Assembly: GCA_035384565.1 (NCBI GenBank)
Contig: DAOOIT010000025.1
Span: forward strand, 15,894 to 79,893
DNA from: Planctomycetota bacterium
Lineage (GTDB): Bacteria; Planctomycetota; PUPC01; DSUN01
Direction: 5' to 3'
Length of the DNA stretch: 64,000 nt
Below the pieces are notes generated by a model that made no database searches, was not told the origin of the DNA, and saw only the letters and a program-made list of their open reading frames with translations. Below, one piece after another: positions 40,732 to 49,592 of this stretch. Position numbers and translations under genes: made by a program. Numbering within the stretch: position 1 is the stretch's first letter; every line of letters starts with the position of its first letter.

Positions 40732-41224
40732 AAGTGCGCCGCCTTTCCCTGCACGGGTTTTCCACAGGCTACCCACAGCGTTCGGCAGGCAGAACCGCAG
40801 ATGCAAGCCGTGAGCTGCCGCGCTCCCAGCCTTCATCTCCTCCACGCGATCGGTGCCCCATCTGGCAACGTAAGCCAATTACAGCAAGCGACTTACGGTG
40901 ACAGGTTCAGGAATGGGCTCTCAGGACGGTCCGCAGAGGTCCGGGCTGCTTCAATGCCTTCGCGAACACTGCTCTCAGGTAGCAGATAGTCTTTTGCACA
41001 CGCACGGCTGCGCCCGTAGGCGCAACGGGCGCTGATCCTAGCGCGCGAGAGAAAAATGTCAATCCCCGGTCGGGGCAAATCCGGTAGCGAGCCCCGGCGA
41101 CCCAGCCCACTTTGTTGAGAAAGGGCAAGAACTCTGCAAGAAAACAATGAGACGAAATTTGGCGGCAGAGCGGCGCACCCACGCGTTACCCACACAATGC
41201 GCACAGGGCTGCCGGCGGCGCTTC
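40732..41224. promoter_or_regulatory. dnaA upstream region with DnaA-box-like sites
   Basis: About 490 bp without a credible gene. DnaA-box-like 9-mers TTTTCCACA (40758-40766) and CTACCCACA (40769-40777) lie inside the presumed dnaA leader, and TTACCCACA lies at 41186-41194. rpmH and rnpA, common dnaA neighbours, were looked for and not seen. Confidence 0.55.
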
Positions 41225-41518
41225 TTAGCGCGCCTTGCGCGCGTCCGCGCCGCGGCCCTTCTTCCGACGCTTCGAGGGTGCGGGTTCCTCCGCACGCGGG
41301 GCCGCGCCCCGCACACGAGCCGTCAGAAACTGCCAGCCGTGTGAGATCACATAGAGAAGGCTCAGAAGAAACGCGAACGACGCCACCCCCGTGTCGGCAT
41401 AGGGCACCAGATGCCGCGCGGCGCCCGTCACTGGGTCCGGCCCGAGCCAGAACGCGTCGAGCAGAAACAGCGCCACCACGGCGAGCGAGAGCGTGAACTT
41501 GGCGTTCCACAGCTTCAC
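41225..41518 (-). CDS. Small two-helix membrane protein
   Basis: 97 residues from GTG 41518 with AGGAGG six bases upstream; its start overlaps the stop of the larger upstream gene (GTGA). Two membrane helices (FTLSLAVVALFLLDAFWL and VASFAFLLSLLYVISHGWQFL) and a basic Arg/Lys-rich tail. It looks like an accessory partner of the polytopic protein upstream. No family recognised. Confidence 0.65.
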   Translation of the reverse strand: MKLWNAKFTLSLAVVALFLLDAFWLGPDPVTGAARHLVPYADTGVASFAFLLSLLYVISHGWQFLTARVRGAAPRAEEPAPSKRRKKGRGADARKAR

Positions 41519-43242
41519 AACTCGCCTCCTGGCGGGCCTTTGCGGTTCGGCGCGGGCCGCGGGCCTTGCGGCAGCGCGCGCTCGAGGAGCCGCACCGCCT
41601 CCTCCAGCAGCCGGCGATTCTCCTGCCAGTCGCCCCGCTGCGCCGCCTCGAGCGACGCCTTGTCGAGCGCGCGCGCGCGCGACACGTCCAGGCCGCGGGC
41701 CTCGGCCTCGCGCATCAGCGCGTGCAGCCGTTCCACGATCTGCCGCGGCTCGCCCTTGGCCTTCGGCGCGAAGCCAGGGAAGTCCTCCTTCGGCATCGGC
41801 ATGAAGGGCTCTTCGCCCTTCGGCAGGGGGCCAAACGGCTCGCCTGGCCCGTCCTTGCCTCTCGGCACTGGGCCAATGGGGCGCCCCAGACCCGGCCGCG
41901 GCCCCGGCCCCGTGCCGCGGGGCTCGCCGAGGAACTGCACGAAGAACTCGCCCGCTACGCCCAGGCTCACAGCCGCGACGGCCGCCAGGCCCGCATAGCG
42001 CGCCGCCCGCGGCAGGCGCATCAGCAGCGCGGCCGCGCCAATGGCCAGCGGGGCCAGCATCGGCGAGAGCTTCCGGCTCATGAACTGGAAGCTGTCCCCG
42101 CGAATCGTCCGATAGCACAGGTAAACGCCCAGGAACAGCCCAAGCCACAGGCCGAGGAAGAGGGCCGGGCGCAGCCGCCTCCGCTCCATCAGCAACAGCC
42201 CGGCCGGCGCCAGCAGCAGAACCGGGTAGCCCGCCAGAAGCCGCGTGAGGCCCACCGTGAGCGTGTAGCCCTGCGACATGAACCCGCGGGCCTCGCCCAG
42301 GAACAGATGCCGAAGCGAGAAGACCGCCTCGGCATCCCATAGTGCAAAGTACTTCGCCGTCGGCTGCCCGTCGAGCAGCGACAGCGCGCCGCCCGTCTCC
42401 CGCGCCAGCCGATACTGGTAGCCGCTGCCCAGGAGCTGCCCCGTCGTGGCATAGTTGTACCACAGCAGCGGCACCAGCCCGATGGCCATGCCCGCCACCA
42501 CCGCGGCCACCCGACCCCAGCCGAATGGCTCTTGCGGCTCGGCCGCCCCCTCGCCGCGGTGCGCCCGGGCCAGCTCCCGATAGCGGAGCAGGAACAGCCC
42601 GGCCTCGTAGGCGACGATCGCCAGGAATGCGATCGCGTTCGTGTTGCGGAAGAACACGCTCAGCGCCAGCATCGCCCCCGCGATGGCGCACAGCCCCGGG
42701 CAGCGCTTGCGCCGCGCCGCGAAGTACAGCCCCAGCCCCGCCGTCGCCCACACGAAGTAATCGAAGTCGCTCATGTACACGCGGTAGAGCGTCGTCAGAA
42801 AGGTCGGATTCACGATGAGCAGCAGCGACGCCAGCACCGCCGTCTCGGCCGGCTCCTCGAGCTGCCGCCGCACAAACCAGTAGACGAACCCCACCACGCC
42901 GAAGGCCAGGAACACATTGGTCCACCGGTCCAGCCCCACCCTGTGGAACGCCGCCAGCAGCGCGTAGTGCCCCGGCGACCGCTCGCGGATGAAGCCCAGC
43001 GGCGACCGCACGCCCATCACCATCTGCGGCCCCACCTTCGCCGTGTCGGGCAGCGGAATCTTCGCCAGCTCGCGTGCCTCGGCCTCCGTCATCACCACCT
43101 TCCCGCGGGCGAAGGCATGCATCCCGTAGAAGAAATCGTCGTCGTCCGGCTCGATCATCCGGAATGGCAGCGCCATCGCCACGGCGCACGCGGCAGCGAG
43201 CACGGCCAGCGGAATCAGCACAGGAGGAAGCCGTCGAGACAT
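41515..43242 (-). CDS. Polytopic membrane protein, GT-C glycosyltransferase-like
   Basis: 575 residues with about ten membrane helices. An acidic loop just after helix 1 (RMIEPDDDDFFYGMHAFARG) resembles the first periplasmic loop of GT-C enzymes, where an acidic pair binds metal or the lipid-linked donor. TLYRVYMSDFDYFVWA and FFRNTNAIAF are further GT-C-like loops. The C-terminal 130 residues are soluble: a Gly/Pro-rich linker and a helical segment (IVERLHALMREAEARGLDVSRARALDKASLEAA). The likely role is transfer of a sugar from a polyprenyl carrier outside the membrane; substrate unknown. It is coupled to the small gene downstream. Confidence 0.65.
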   Translation of the reverse strand: MSRRLPPVLIPLAVLAAACAVAMALPFRMIEPDDDDFFYGMHAFARGKVVMTEAEARELAKIPLPDTAKVGPQMVMGVRSPLGFIRERSPGHYALLAAFHRVGLDRWTNVFLAFGVVGFVYWFVRRQLEEPAETAVLASLLLIVNPTFLTTLYRVYMSDFDYFVWATAGLGLYFAARRKRCPGLCAIAGAMLALSVFFRNTNAIAFLAIVAYEAGLFLLRYRELARAHRGEGAAEPQEPFGWGRVAAVVAGMAIGLVPLLWYNYATTGQLLGSGYQYRLARETGGALSLLDGQPTAKYFALWDAEAVFSLRHLFLGEARGFMSQGYTLTVGLTRLLAGYPVLLLAPAGLLLMERRRLRPALFLGLWLGLFLGVYLCYRTIRGDSFQFMSRKLSPMLAPLAIGAAALLMRLPRAARYAGLAAVAAVSLGVAGEFFVQFLGEPRGTGPGPRPGLGRPIGPVPRGKDGPGEPFGPLPKGEEPFMPMPKEDFPGFAPKAKGEPRQIVERLHALMREAEARGLDVSRARALDKASLEAAQRGDWQENRRLLEEAVRLLERALPQGPRPAPNRKGPPGGEL

Positions 43243-43393
43243 GACACAACCTTTCCGGGCTGGGGCCCCTGGCCAATTGGTCCGACTGGTCCGACCTGTG
43301 CCAACGCGCCGGCCCGTCCGCCCGAATTATAGGCCGCCCCCGGGCCCCGATCAAGCTCACTGCCTCACGCCACTGGCCATTGCAGGCGTGCGC

Positions 43394-43427
43394 GATTGTC
43401 GCGCTTTCGCGCGGAAGCGCGACAATC
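43394..43427. repeat. Inverted repeat, GATTGTCGCGCTT arms
   Basis: 13-bp perfect arms (43394-43406 and 43415-43427) around an 8-nt loop, in the divergent gap 43243-43557, which holds no gene. Confidence 0.75.
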
Positions 43428-43501
43428 ACACCGCCCGCGCCCGCCCGCGCCCATTCCTGACCGCCCAACCCCAACACCGATCACCTATCCCGCACCCCTC
43501 A

Positions 43502-43530
43502 TTGACACCCGCTGCGCCCGGCGCTACCAT
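43502..43530 (+). promoter_or_regulatory. Sigma70-type promoter for the amidohydrolase gene
   Basis: Consensus TTGACA (43502-43507), 17-bp spacer, TACCAT (43525-43530), 27 bp before the start codon. Confidence 0.6.
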
Positions 43531-43557
43531 CGTCCTCGCGCAGAGGAGTGACCGCTG

Positions 43558-44430
43558 ATGATAGACGTCCACGCCCATATCGGCCGCACGGGCAGGCGCC
43601 GCACCGACACGCTCTCTGCCCAGCAACTCGTCGCCAAGATGGATGCCTGGGGCATCGCTCAGGCCTGCGTCCTGCCCCTCCACGACAACCCCGAGGGCTG
43701 GTATCTCGGGAACACGACCGAGGAGGTCATCGCCGCCTGCGAGCGGCACCCCGGCCGCCTCATCCCCTTCTGCCTCATTGACCCGCGCTTTGGCGACAAC
43801 AGCCCGACGAGCGACTTCCGCGACCTGTTGACCGAATATAAAGAGCGCGGCTGCCGCGGGATCGGCGAGTTCCTGCCCAATCTTCTGTTCGACGACCCCC
43901 TCTGCCTCAACCTCTACACCCAGGCGGGCGAGGCGGGCCTCCCCGTCCTCTTCGACATGATGCCCCAACTCGGCGGCATGTACGGCGTCGTGGATGAGCC
44001 TGGCTTGCCACGCCTTGAGCGCGCCCTCCGCGAGTCGCCCCACACGATTTTCATCGGCCACGGCCCCGCCTTCTGGGCCGATATCTCGGGCGACGTGCGG
44101 CCCGGACAGCGCGGCGGCTACCCCAAAGGCCCCGTCGCCCCAGGCGGAGCCGTCCCCCGCCTGATGGAGCAGTATGCGAATCTCTGGGCCGACCTTTCGG
44201 CGGGCAGCGGCCACAATGCCCTCACCCGCGACCGCGCCTTCGGCATCGAGTTTCTCAACCGCTTCAAGGACAAGCTCCTCTTCGGCACCGACGTCCTGCG
44301 CCACGACCAGACCGAGGCCGACATCCCCATCGTCGGCCTCCTGCGCCGCCTCCTGGCCGAAGGCCGCCTCCCCCCCGCCGCCCACGCCAAGATCGCCCGC
44401 GACAATGCTGTGAGGCTGCTGGGTGTGTGA
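43558..44430 (+). CDS. Amidohydrolase family 2 (TIM-barrel) protein
   Basis: 290 residues. MIDVHAHIGRTGRRR gives the HxH metal ligands, IPFCLIDPRFGDN and GCRGIGEFLPNLLF are barrel strands, FIGHGPAFWADISG offers a later His, and LLFGTDVLRHDQT gives the final catalytic Asp. This fits the amidohydrolase_2 group (decarboxylases and hydrolases such as ACMSD-like enzymes). ATG 43558 has AGAGGAG nine bases upstream. No signal peptide. Its substrate cannot be read from sequence. Confidence 0.87.
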   Translation: MIDVHAHIGRTGRRRTDTLSAQQLVAKMDAWGIAQACVLPLHDNPEGWYLGNTTEEVIAACERHPGRLIPFCLIDPRFGDNSPTSDFRDLLTEYKERGCRGIGEFLPNLLFDDPLCLNLYTQAGEAGLPVLFDMMPQLGGMYGVVDEPGLPRLERALRESPHTIFIGHGPAFWADISGDVRPGQRGGYPKGPVAPGGAVPRLMEQYANLWADLSAGSGHNALTRDRAFGIEFLNRFKDKLLFGTDVLRHDQTEADIPIVGLLRRLLAEGRLPPAAHAKIARDNAVRLLGV

Positions 44431-44479
44431 CTGCGGGAGGGCGAAGCAAACGCGGGCCGATCGGTCGTTGTGGGGAGAA

Positions 44480-45664
44480 TCAGACCGTGCTTCGGGGGAA
44501 GAATAGCTCTTCGAAGGCCGATACGAAGAAGGAATCAGTCATCCCTGCGACAAAGTCCAAGGCCAGTTGCTCCGGCCTCTCCTCGCGCCATGTCCGGACA
44601 TCGCGCACGAGGAACTCGCTCAAGACCTGCAGACACCACGGTCGTGCCTGGTCGGGGAAGAGATCGCCATCCTGCCTGTTCCCTGCGGCCGCGAGCAAGC
44701 TGGTGAGCTCATCAAACATGAATCGCATGGCCTTGTCAATCTGTCGGAAGCGCTGTGTGACGGTCTCGCTTCTGTAGATGCGCTCCCTGCTGAACTCGTA
44801 GAGAGCGTTCAGGGCCTCATGGACGGAGGCGCCAACGCTGATGCGGTCATGGTCACGGCTGTTCGTCACAATGTCCCTGACGAGGTTGGCGATGATGCTC
44901 TTGTTCCGTGTCCCGAGTGTCCGGCGGACCACCTTCGGCAGCTCGCCCTCAGCCACGAGCTTCTCCGCATACGCATCCTCAAGGTCCCTGCCGATATAAC
45001 CCACCTTGTCGGCCCAACGGACGACGCAGCCTTCCAGCGTGGCCGGTCTGTCTTCACCTCGGCGGATGGACTCCAGACATTCGGGTTGTTTCTGCCTGTC
45101 CGGCTCCAGCGTCTGCTCGAAGCCCTCGCCATAGTGGCACGCGATCCCGTCTCGGACGGCAAAGGTCAGGTTCAGACCGCGGTGCTCATCGTAGGGGGAG
45201 TCGAGCAGGTCAACGACGCGCAGGCTCTGGAGTTCGTGCGAGAAGCCGGGCAGGCCCGCCTTTCGAGCCAACTCGTCGAGGCACCGTTCGCCCTTATGGC
45301 CGAAGGGCGCGTGTCCTACGTCGTGCCCGGCCGCGATGGCGGAGACCAAGTCGGTGTTGAGGAGCAGGGCGCGTGCGATCGTGTTCGCCACGGATGCGAC
45401 GTGGAGGCTGTGTTCAAGCCGCGTACAGAGGTGGTCGTTTCGGGGAGAGATGAACACCTGGGTCTTGTGGCGCAAGCGGCGGAAGGCCCGCGAGTGGATG
45501 ATCCGCGTGTAATCCCTCTCAAAGTCGGTACGGAAATCGTCTGGTGTGCAGGGGAACCTGCGCCCGGCGACACGGCGGTCGGCCGTCTTGGCTGCGACAG
45601 ATCTGAGGACCCTTGCCTCAAGCCGCTCCCGCTCTTCCCTGGGGCACGAATCGGCGTGCGCCAT
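44480..45664 (-). CDS. dgt: dGTPase-like HD-domain triphosphohydrolase
   Basis: 394 residues. FERDYTRIIHSRAFRRLRHKTQVF is the dGTPase N-terminal signature; TRLEHSLHVASVANTIARALLLN then GHDVGHAPFGHKGERCLDEL contains the H...HD...D metal set. C-terminal LVRDIVTNSRDHDRISV is also family-like. It converts dNTPs (often dGTP) to the nucleoside and triphosphate. Some homologues act in anti-phage defence by draining dNTPs, others in housekeeping. The gene and its upstream neighbour look less GC-rich than the surroundings, which may mark transfer. It lies 28 bp after the deoxyribosyltransferase gene on the same strand. Confidence 0.92.
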   Translation of the reverse strand: MAHADSCPREERERLEARVLRSVAAKTADRRVAGRRFPCTPDDFRTDFERDYTRIIHSRAFRRLRHKTQVFISPRNDHLCTRLEHSLHVASVANTIARALLLNTDLVSAIAAGHDVGHAPFGHKGERCLDELARKAGLPGFSHELQSLRVVDLLDSPYDEHRGLNLTFAVRDGIACHYGEGFEQTLEPDRQKQPECLESIRRGEDRPATLEGCVVRWADKVGYIGRDLEDAYAEKLVAEGELPKVVRRTLGTRNKSIIANLVRDIVTNSRDHDRISVGASVHEALNALYEFSRERIYRSETVTQRFRQIDKAMRFMFDELTSLLAAAGNRQDGDLFPDQARPWCLQVLSEFLVRDVRTWREERPEQLALDFVAGMTDSFFVSAFEELFFPRSTV

Positions 45665-45692
45665 GATCTCCCCTCAAGCGGAGCCTTGAGCT

Positions 45693-46346
45693 TCACGTAG
45701 CGACAACATGCCGGGTGTCTGGCTTGTGTGTGGCCACTTCCTCGGCCAGGACCGCGGCGATGTTAGCGATTCTGTCGCGGCTGTTGGCGGCAGCCCAGAT
45801 TCTACCCCCCAGGTCGAGATACTGGGCGATCTGGTGGAGTCTTCGCCTGCTCCGCGTCGTGCGCGTTTCCTTCTGTGACGCGGCTCTCTTCACTGCTGTA
45901 ACGACTTCCTGCGCGCCGCGGCACAACTGGAAATCGAACAGCCCCGTGACTAGCGGGTTGTCTTGTCCCAGGAACACCGAACGCGAATCCGACTTGTAGC
46001 CGACCATGATCTTGCCGTAACACCACGCGATCGCGGCCTCCGAGACCGCGCCTTCGTCGGGCACGCGGCCGTTGAGGTTCACAACGATGGCTTGGCACTT
46101 CTCAATAACCTGGTAGACGTCGAGAGCGAAGATGGCTTTTGCGGTGACGTCGCCCGCCTTGGCGTGCTCGACTCCCAGGGCAACCAGTTCATGGACCACC
46201 TTGGTCAGTTCGAGCCCGTCCCGTTGCGGCAAGAACGTCTCGAGCCCTGCACACTCGAGCGCATGAGCCAGTTCGCGCATCTCGTCCTGTTCCTTGGCGT
46301 TGAACAGAGGACCGGCGCAGTACACGCGAATCGTTTCTCTTGCCAT
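45693..46346 (-). CDS. Nucleoside 2-deoxyribosyltransferase-like protein
   Basis: 217 residues from ATG 46346. IRVYCAGPLFNAKEQDEMRELAHALECAGLETFLPQRDG is the family start (Y-x-AGP-F). QAIVVNLNGRVPDEGAVSEAAIAWCYGKIMVGYKSDSR carries the acidic catalytic region (D-x-G-x-x-x-E in the family: PDEGAVSE). These enzymes swap or hydrolyse the base of deoxynucleosides or deoxynucleotides. Next to a dGTPase, it would act on related nucleosides. Own promoter upstream. The last 60 residues are helical and extra to the core domain. Confidence 0.85.
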   Translation of the reverse strand: MARETIRVYCAGPLFNAKEQDEMRELAHALECAGLETFLPQRDGLELTKVVHELVALGVEHAKAGDVTAKAIFALDVYQVIEKCQAIVVNLNGRVPDEGAVSEAAIAWCYGKIMVGYKSDSRSVFLGQDNPLVTGLFDFQLCRGAQEVVTAVKRAASQKETRTTRSRRRLHQIAQYLDLGGRIWAAANSRDRIANIAAVLAEEVATHKPDTRHVVAT

Positions 46347-46408
46347 GGCGAAACCCCACAATCGGGGAACGGTTACGGGGAGTGTTGCCCCCACTCACTC
46401 GTGTCGGT

Positions 46409-46437
46409 ATACTACCAGATGGTGGAGCGCGCGTCAA
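46409..46437 (-). promoter_or_regulatory. Sigma70-type promoter for the deoxyribosyltransferase-dgt pair
   Basis: On the minus strand: TTGACG (46437-46432), 17-bp spacer, TAGTAT (46414-46409), leaving a leader of about 55 bases before the ATG at 46346. Confidence 0.6.
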
Positions 46438-46516
46438 TAGTAGGTTCGCCCGGCCGAGGGCGTCTGCTGGTGACCGCGCGAGCGAGTTGGGGCAATGGCG
46501 CACGGGGACTGCCGAC

Positions 46517-47824
46517 ATGGCCAGAAACGTCGTGTCACGTCGGAGCCTTCTGAGGACGGCAACAACGGGAGCACTTGCCGCGCCGTGGGTCATGCATGCC
46601 TCGGCCCTCGGCGCGGAGGGCCGGCCGGCCCCCAGCGACCGGGTGAATGTGGGGTGCATCGGGGTCGGGGGGCGCGGGTCGAGCAACATGCAGACGTTCC
46701 TCCATGCGAGCCAGGTGGTGGCCGTGTGCGACCCGCAGGAGGCCCGCCGCGACGCCGCCCGCTCGACCGCCGAACGCCACTATTCGGAGCTGATGGCGAA
46801 GGGCAGCTACAAGGGCTGCGCCACCTACAACGATTTCCGCGAGCTTCTGAACTGCGACGATGTGGACGCCGTCTCGATCTGCACGCCGGACCACTGGCAC
46901 GCGGTGATGTGCATCGCGGCGGCGAAGGCGGGGAAGGATGTGTTCTGCGAGAAGCCGCTCTCGCTGACCATCGCGGAAGGGCGCGCCATCTGCAACGCGA
47001 TGAAACGCTATGGCCGCGTCTTTCAGCACGGCACCCAGCGGCGGAGCGAGGGGCTGTTCGCCCTCGCCTGCGAACTCGTCCGCAACGGGCGGATCGGCGA
47101 GCTGAAGCAGGTCCGCGTCTCCTCCGAGCCGAGCCATCCCGCGCCCAATGAGCCGCCGGCCCCCGTGCCGCAGGGCTTCGACTACGACCTGTGGCTCGGC
47201 CCCGCCCCCTTCGTGCCCTACTCGCCCCGCCGCGTGCGGACGCCGCACTGGTACTGGATCAGCGATTACACGCTCGGCTTCATCTCGGGCCAGGGCGTGC
47301 ACTTCACCGACATTGCGCAGTGGGGAATGGACGCCGACGCGACCGGTCCCGTGGAGATCGAGGGCCGGGGCGTGATCCCGCGCGACGGAATGACCGACAC
47401 GGCGGTGGAGTGGCACGTGGAGATGACCTATGCCAACGGGCTGAAGCTCGTCTACGACGACCATCGCGCCTTCCCGATGGGCGTGATCTTCGAGGGCACC
47501 GAGGGCAGGGTGAATGCCCTGTGCAGCGGCATCTCCACAGAGCCGAAGTCACTGATGTCCAGCGTCATCCGCCCGCACGAGACCATCCTGCGGCGTCCGC
47601 TGAGCCACATCCCCGATTTCATTCAGTGCGTGAGGACACGGGAGGTGACGGCGGCGCCGGTTGAGGCAGCGCACCGGGCGACGAGCCTGTGCCACCTCGC
47701 CCAGATCGCGATTCTCGCAGGCGGGAGAAGGCTCCGCTGGGACCCCGCCGCCGAACGCTTCCCCGACGATCCTGCCGCCAACGCCCACCTCTCCAAGCCC
47801 CTCCGCGCCCCGTGGCGGCTGTAG
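46517..47824 (+). CDS. Tat-exported Gfo/Idh/MocA family oxidoreductase
   Basis: 435 residues. N-terminal twin-arginine signal VVSRRSLLRTATTGALAAPWVMHASALGA. The mature part starts VNVGCIGVGGRGSSNMQTFL (Rossmann), then VDAVSICTPDHWHAVMCIAAAKAGKDVFCEKPLSLTIAEGRAI with the catalytic EKP Lys. WISDYTLGFISGQGVHFTDIAQWGMDAD includes the DI-W-G region and active-site His. Tat export lets it fold with its tightly bound NAD(P) before crossing the membrane, a pattern common in planctomycetes. It probably oxidises sugars or acts in exchange with its bound cofactor outside the cytoplasm. Confidence 0.9.
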   Translation: MARNVVSRRSLLRTATTGALAAPWVMHASALGAEGRPAPSDRVNVGCIGVGGRGSSNMQTFLHASQVVAVCDPQEARRDAARSTAERHYSELMAKGSYKGCATYNDFRELLNCDDVDAVSICTPDHWHAVMCIAAAKAGKDVFCEKPLSLTIAEGRAICNAMKRYGRVFQHGTQRRSEGLFALACELVRNGRIGELKQVRVSSEPSHPAPNEPPAPVPQGFDYDLWLGPAPFVPYSPRRVRTPHWYWISDYTLGFISGQGVHFTDIAQWGMDADATGPVEIEGRGVIPRDGMTDTAVEWHVEMTYANGLKLVYDDHRAFPMGVIFEGTEGRVNALCSGISTEPKSLMSSVIRPHETILRRPLSHIPDFIQCVRTREVTAAPVEAAHRATSLCHLAQIAILAGGRRLRWDPAAERFPDDPAANAHLSKPLRAPWRL

Positions 47825-47831
47825 AAGCGGA

Positions 47832-47956
47832 ACTGGGGAGGGACTTCTTGGGAAGAAGTCGCTCCCCAGACCCCTCTCAAGAACCTGCAAGTGGAAGTTC
47901 TTTGGAGGTTGGGGGTGGGGGAAGGAACCTTTCTCGAAAGAAAGGTTCCTTCCCCC
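47832..47956. terminator. Double hairpin between convergent genes
   Basis: First hairpin: arms at 47832-47848 (CTGGGGAG then GACTTCTT, one base between) and 47852-47868, matched except the middle base. Second hairpin: 18-bp perfect arms GGGGGAAGGAACCTTTCT (47917-47934) and AGAAAGGTTCCTTCCCCC (47939-47956), loop CGAA. Between them are the family boxes CCCCTCTCAAGAACCT and AGTTCTTTGGAGG. Likely ends both converging transcripts. Confidence 0.75.
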
Positions 47957-47965
47957 GCATCGCCA

Positions 47966-49507
47966 TCAGCCCAGGTCTTCCCAGGCGATGGTGGTGCGGC
48001 GGAGGGCGTAGCCGATCTCGCGGCGATAGTCGCCATAGCCGGTCATCCAGTGGAAGCCGGGCATCTTCTCGGCCACGAGCTGCGCGTCGGGCTTGAACTG
48101 CACGTCAATCTGGCAGCGGCAGATGGGCAGGAACGGGGCGTCCACGATCTCGGCGGCGAGGCCCACCCAGCGCTTGGCCTCAAAGTCGGGCAGGATGTTC
48201 GTGACCTTCTGCCCCTTGGGCATCTCGACCTTGGGGGAGGCGCCATAGTCGGACTCGAAGTGGGTGACGAGGCGGACGGGGTCGAGGGTCTTGCCGTTGC
48301 ACTTGCGCGGGCCGGTGCAGTGGGCGATCGTGATGATGTTGTGGTGCGGGTAAGTCGGGTCGTTGAGGAACGTGGGCAGGCCCGTGATGCCGTTGAGCAG
48401 CATCCCCGAGGGCACGACCACGAAGTCCGATTCGCAGAAGGCGTTGTACCCCGCGTCGTTGAGCAGGCACAGGGTAAGGCAGGCGGTGGTCTGGGCCATG
48501 GGCATGATAGTGCCCATGCAGGAGTTGATGGTGATGTGGCGGGTCTCGAACTTGGCCATGAGGCCGCGGAAGACCTGCTCGAGGAGGAAGCAGTTCTCGA
48601 CGAACTCGGGCTTGGTCTCGAGCGTCACGCCTTCGGCCTTGACGTAGGCAGCGGCGCGCTCCCTGGCGAGCTTCGTCGCCGTCTCGTCGGCGCGGGCGGC
48701 CTGGATGAGCTTGGCGAGTTCGGGGTAGGGGACGTCCTGGATGTCGAGCTTGAAGCGGTCCTTGGCCAGGGCGGGAGCTTTGCCGTGGGCCCAGCCGCTG
48801 GCGCCGCCGATGGTGACGATGCGCGCGCCCATGGTGTTCTTGAGGCCGCACAGGCCGCGGAGGCGCCAGAGCATCTCGTCGGGCACGTCCACGACCACGT
48901 CGTTGTCATTCACGGTCTTCTGGGCCAGGCGGTCGGAGTGGGCGCGGAGGTAGCGGGGGCTGAGGATTTCGTACCAGAGGTAGACGGGGCCGCTCTTGTG
49001 GCGGAGGAAGAAGAGGCAGGGCTTGCCGGTCTTCACGATGGCGTCGAGCGCGCCGCCGCCGGCCGCATAGATGATGAAGGCGTCGGCCTTGGCCAGGTCG
49101 TCGAGCTTGGCCACCTCGCCGGCCCCGCGGACGGCTGCGACGGGCAGGAAGGTGAGCGGGAAGTCGGCCGCGGCGCGCAGCTTGTCCAGCTCGCCCTGGA
49201 TGCGGCCGACCTCTTCGGCGGCCTGTGCCTGCGTCTCGATACCGCCCCAGGAGCGCCAGCTCGTCTGGGGCCGCCGCGTGGGCGTCTCGTAGGTGAGGAT
49301 GGGCTTGACGACGAGCGGCAGGCGCGGCGGCGCGGGGGCGCCGGCAGCGACCGCGGCCTCCGCCGCCTTCACGAGCGAGTAGGATAGGCCCAGCAGCGCG
49401 CCGGCACCCGCCGCCTCGAAGAAACGCCGACGCGAGAGCCCCCCGCCGTCGCAGGGACAGCACCGCGGACGGGGCGGCTTGGCGGGGAAATCGCGGTTTT
49501 CTTTCAC
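47966..49507 (-). CDS. Tat-exported L-fucose/L-arabinose isomerase-like protein
   Basis: 513 residues from GTG 49507 with AGGAGG seven bases upstream. Cys-rich start (RPRCCPCDGG) then twin-arginine signal GLSRRRFFEAAGAGALLGLSYSL. The body follows the FucI-like fold: an N-terminal alpha/beta part (LDKLRAAADFPLTFLPVAAV, DAFIIYAAGGGAL), ITINSCMGTIMPMAQTTACLTLCLLND in the middle, and GLPTFLNDP, IAHCTGPRKC and THFESDYGASPKVEMPKGQKVT in the C-terminal part. True isomerases use Glu, Asp and His for a metal; ESD and AHC here may do this, but the assignment is uncertain. The Tat signal is unusual for an isomerase outside planctomycetes. Confidence 0.75.
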   Translation of the reverse strand: MKENRDFPAKPPRPRCCPCDGGGLSRRRFFEAAGAGALLGLSYSLVKAAEAAVAAGAPAPPRLPLVVKPILTYETPTRRPQTSWRSWGGIETQAQAAEEVGRIQGELDKLRAAADFPLTFLPVAAVRGAGEVAKLDDLAKADAFIIYAAGGGALDAIVKTGKPCLFFLRHKSGPVYLWYEILSPRYLRAHSDRLAQKTVNDNDVVVDVPDEMLWRLRGLCGLKNTMGARIVTIGGASGWAHGKAPALAKDRFKLDIQDVPYPELAKLIQAARADETATKLARERAAAYVKAEGVTLETKPEFVENCFLLEQVFRGLMAKFETRHITINSCMGTIMPMAQTTACLTLCLLNDAGYNAFCESDFVVVPSGMLLNGITGLPTFLNDPTYPHHNIITIAHCTGPRKCNGKTLDPVRLVTHFESDYGASPKVEMPKGQKVTNILPDFEAKRWVGLAAEIVDAPFLPICRCQIDVQFKPDAQLVAEKMPGFHWMTGYGDYRREIGYALRRTTIAWEDLG

Positions 49508-49592
49508 GGCCCGGCCTCCTATACGATGGACGAAGCTCCCCCTCTGGTCACTGTGTAGCACGAACCTCCCCGCAAGTCAACACCCCGCGCGG

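Noticed and set aside
40893..41510. Frames upstream of dnaA that might be rpmH or rnpA
   Set aside because: None shows the short basic RpmH sequence or the RNase P protein motif; they are Arg/Ala-rich shadow frames.
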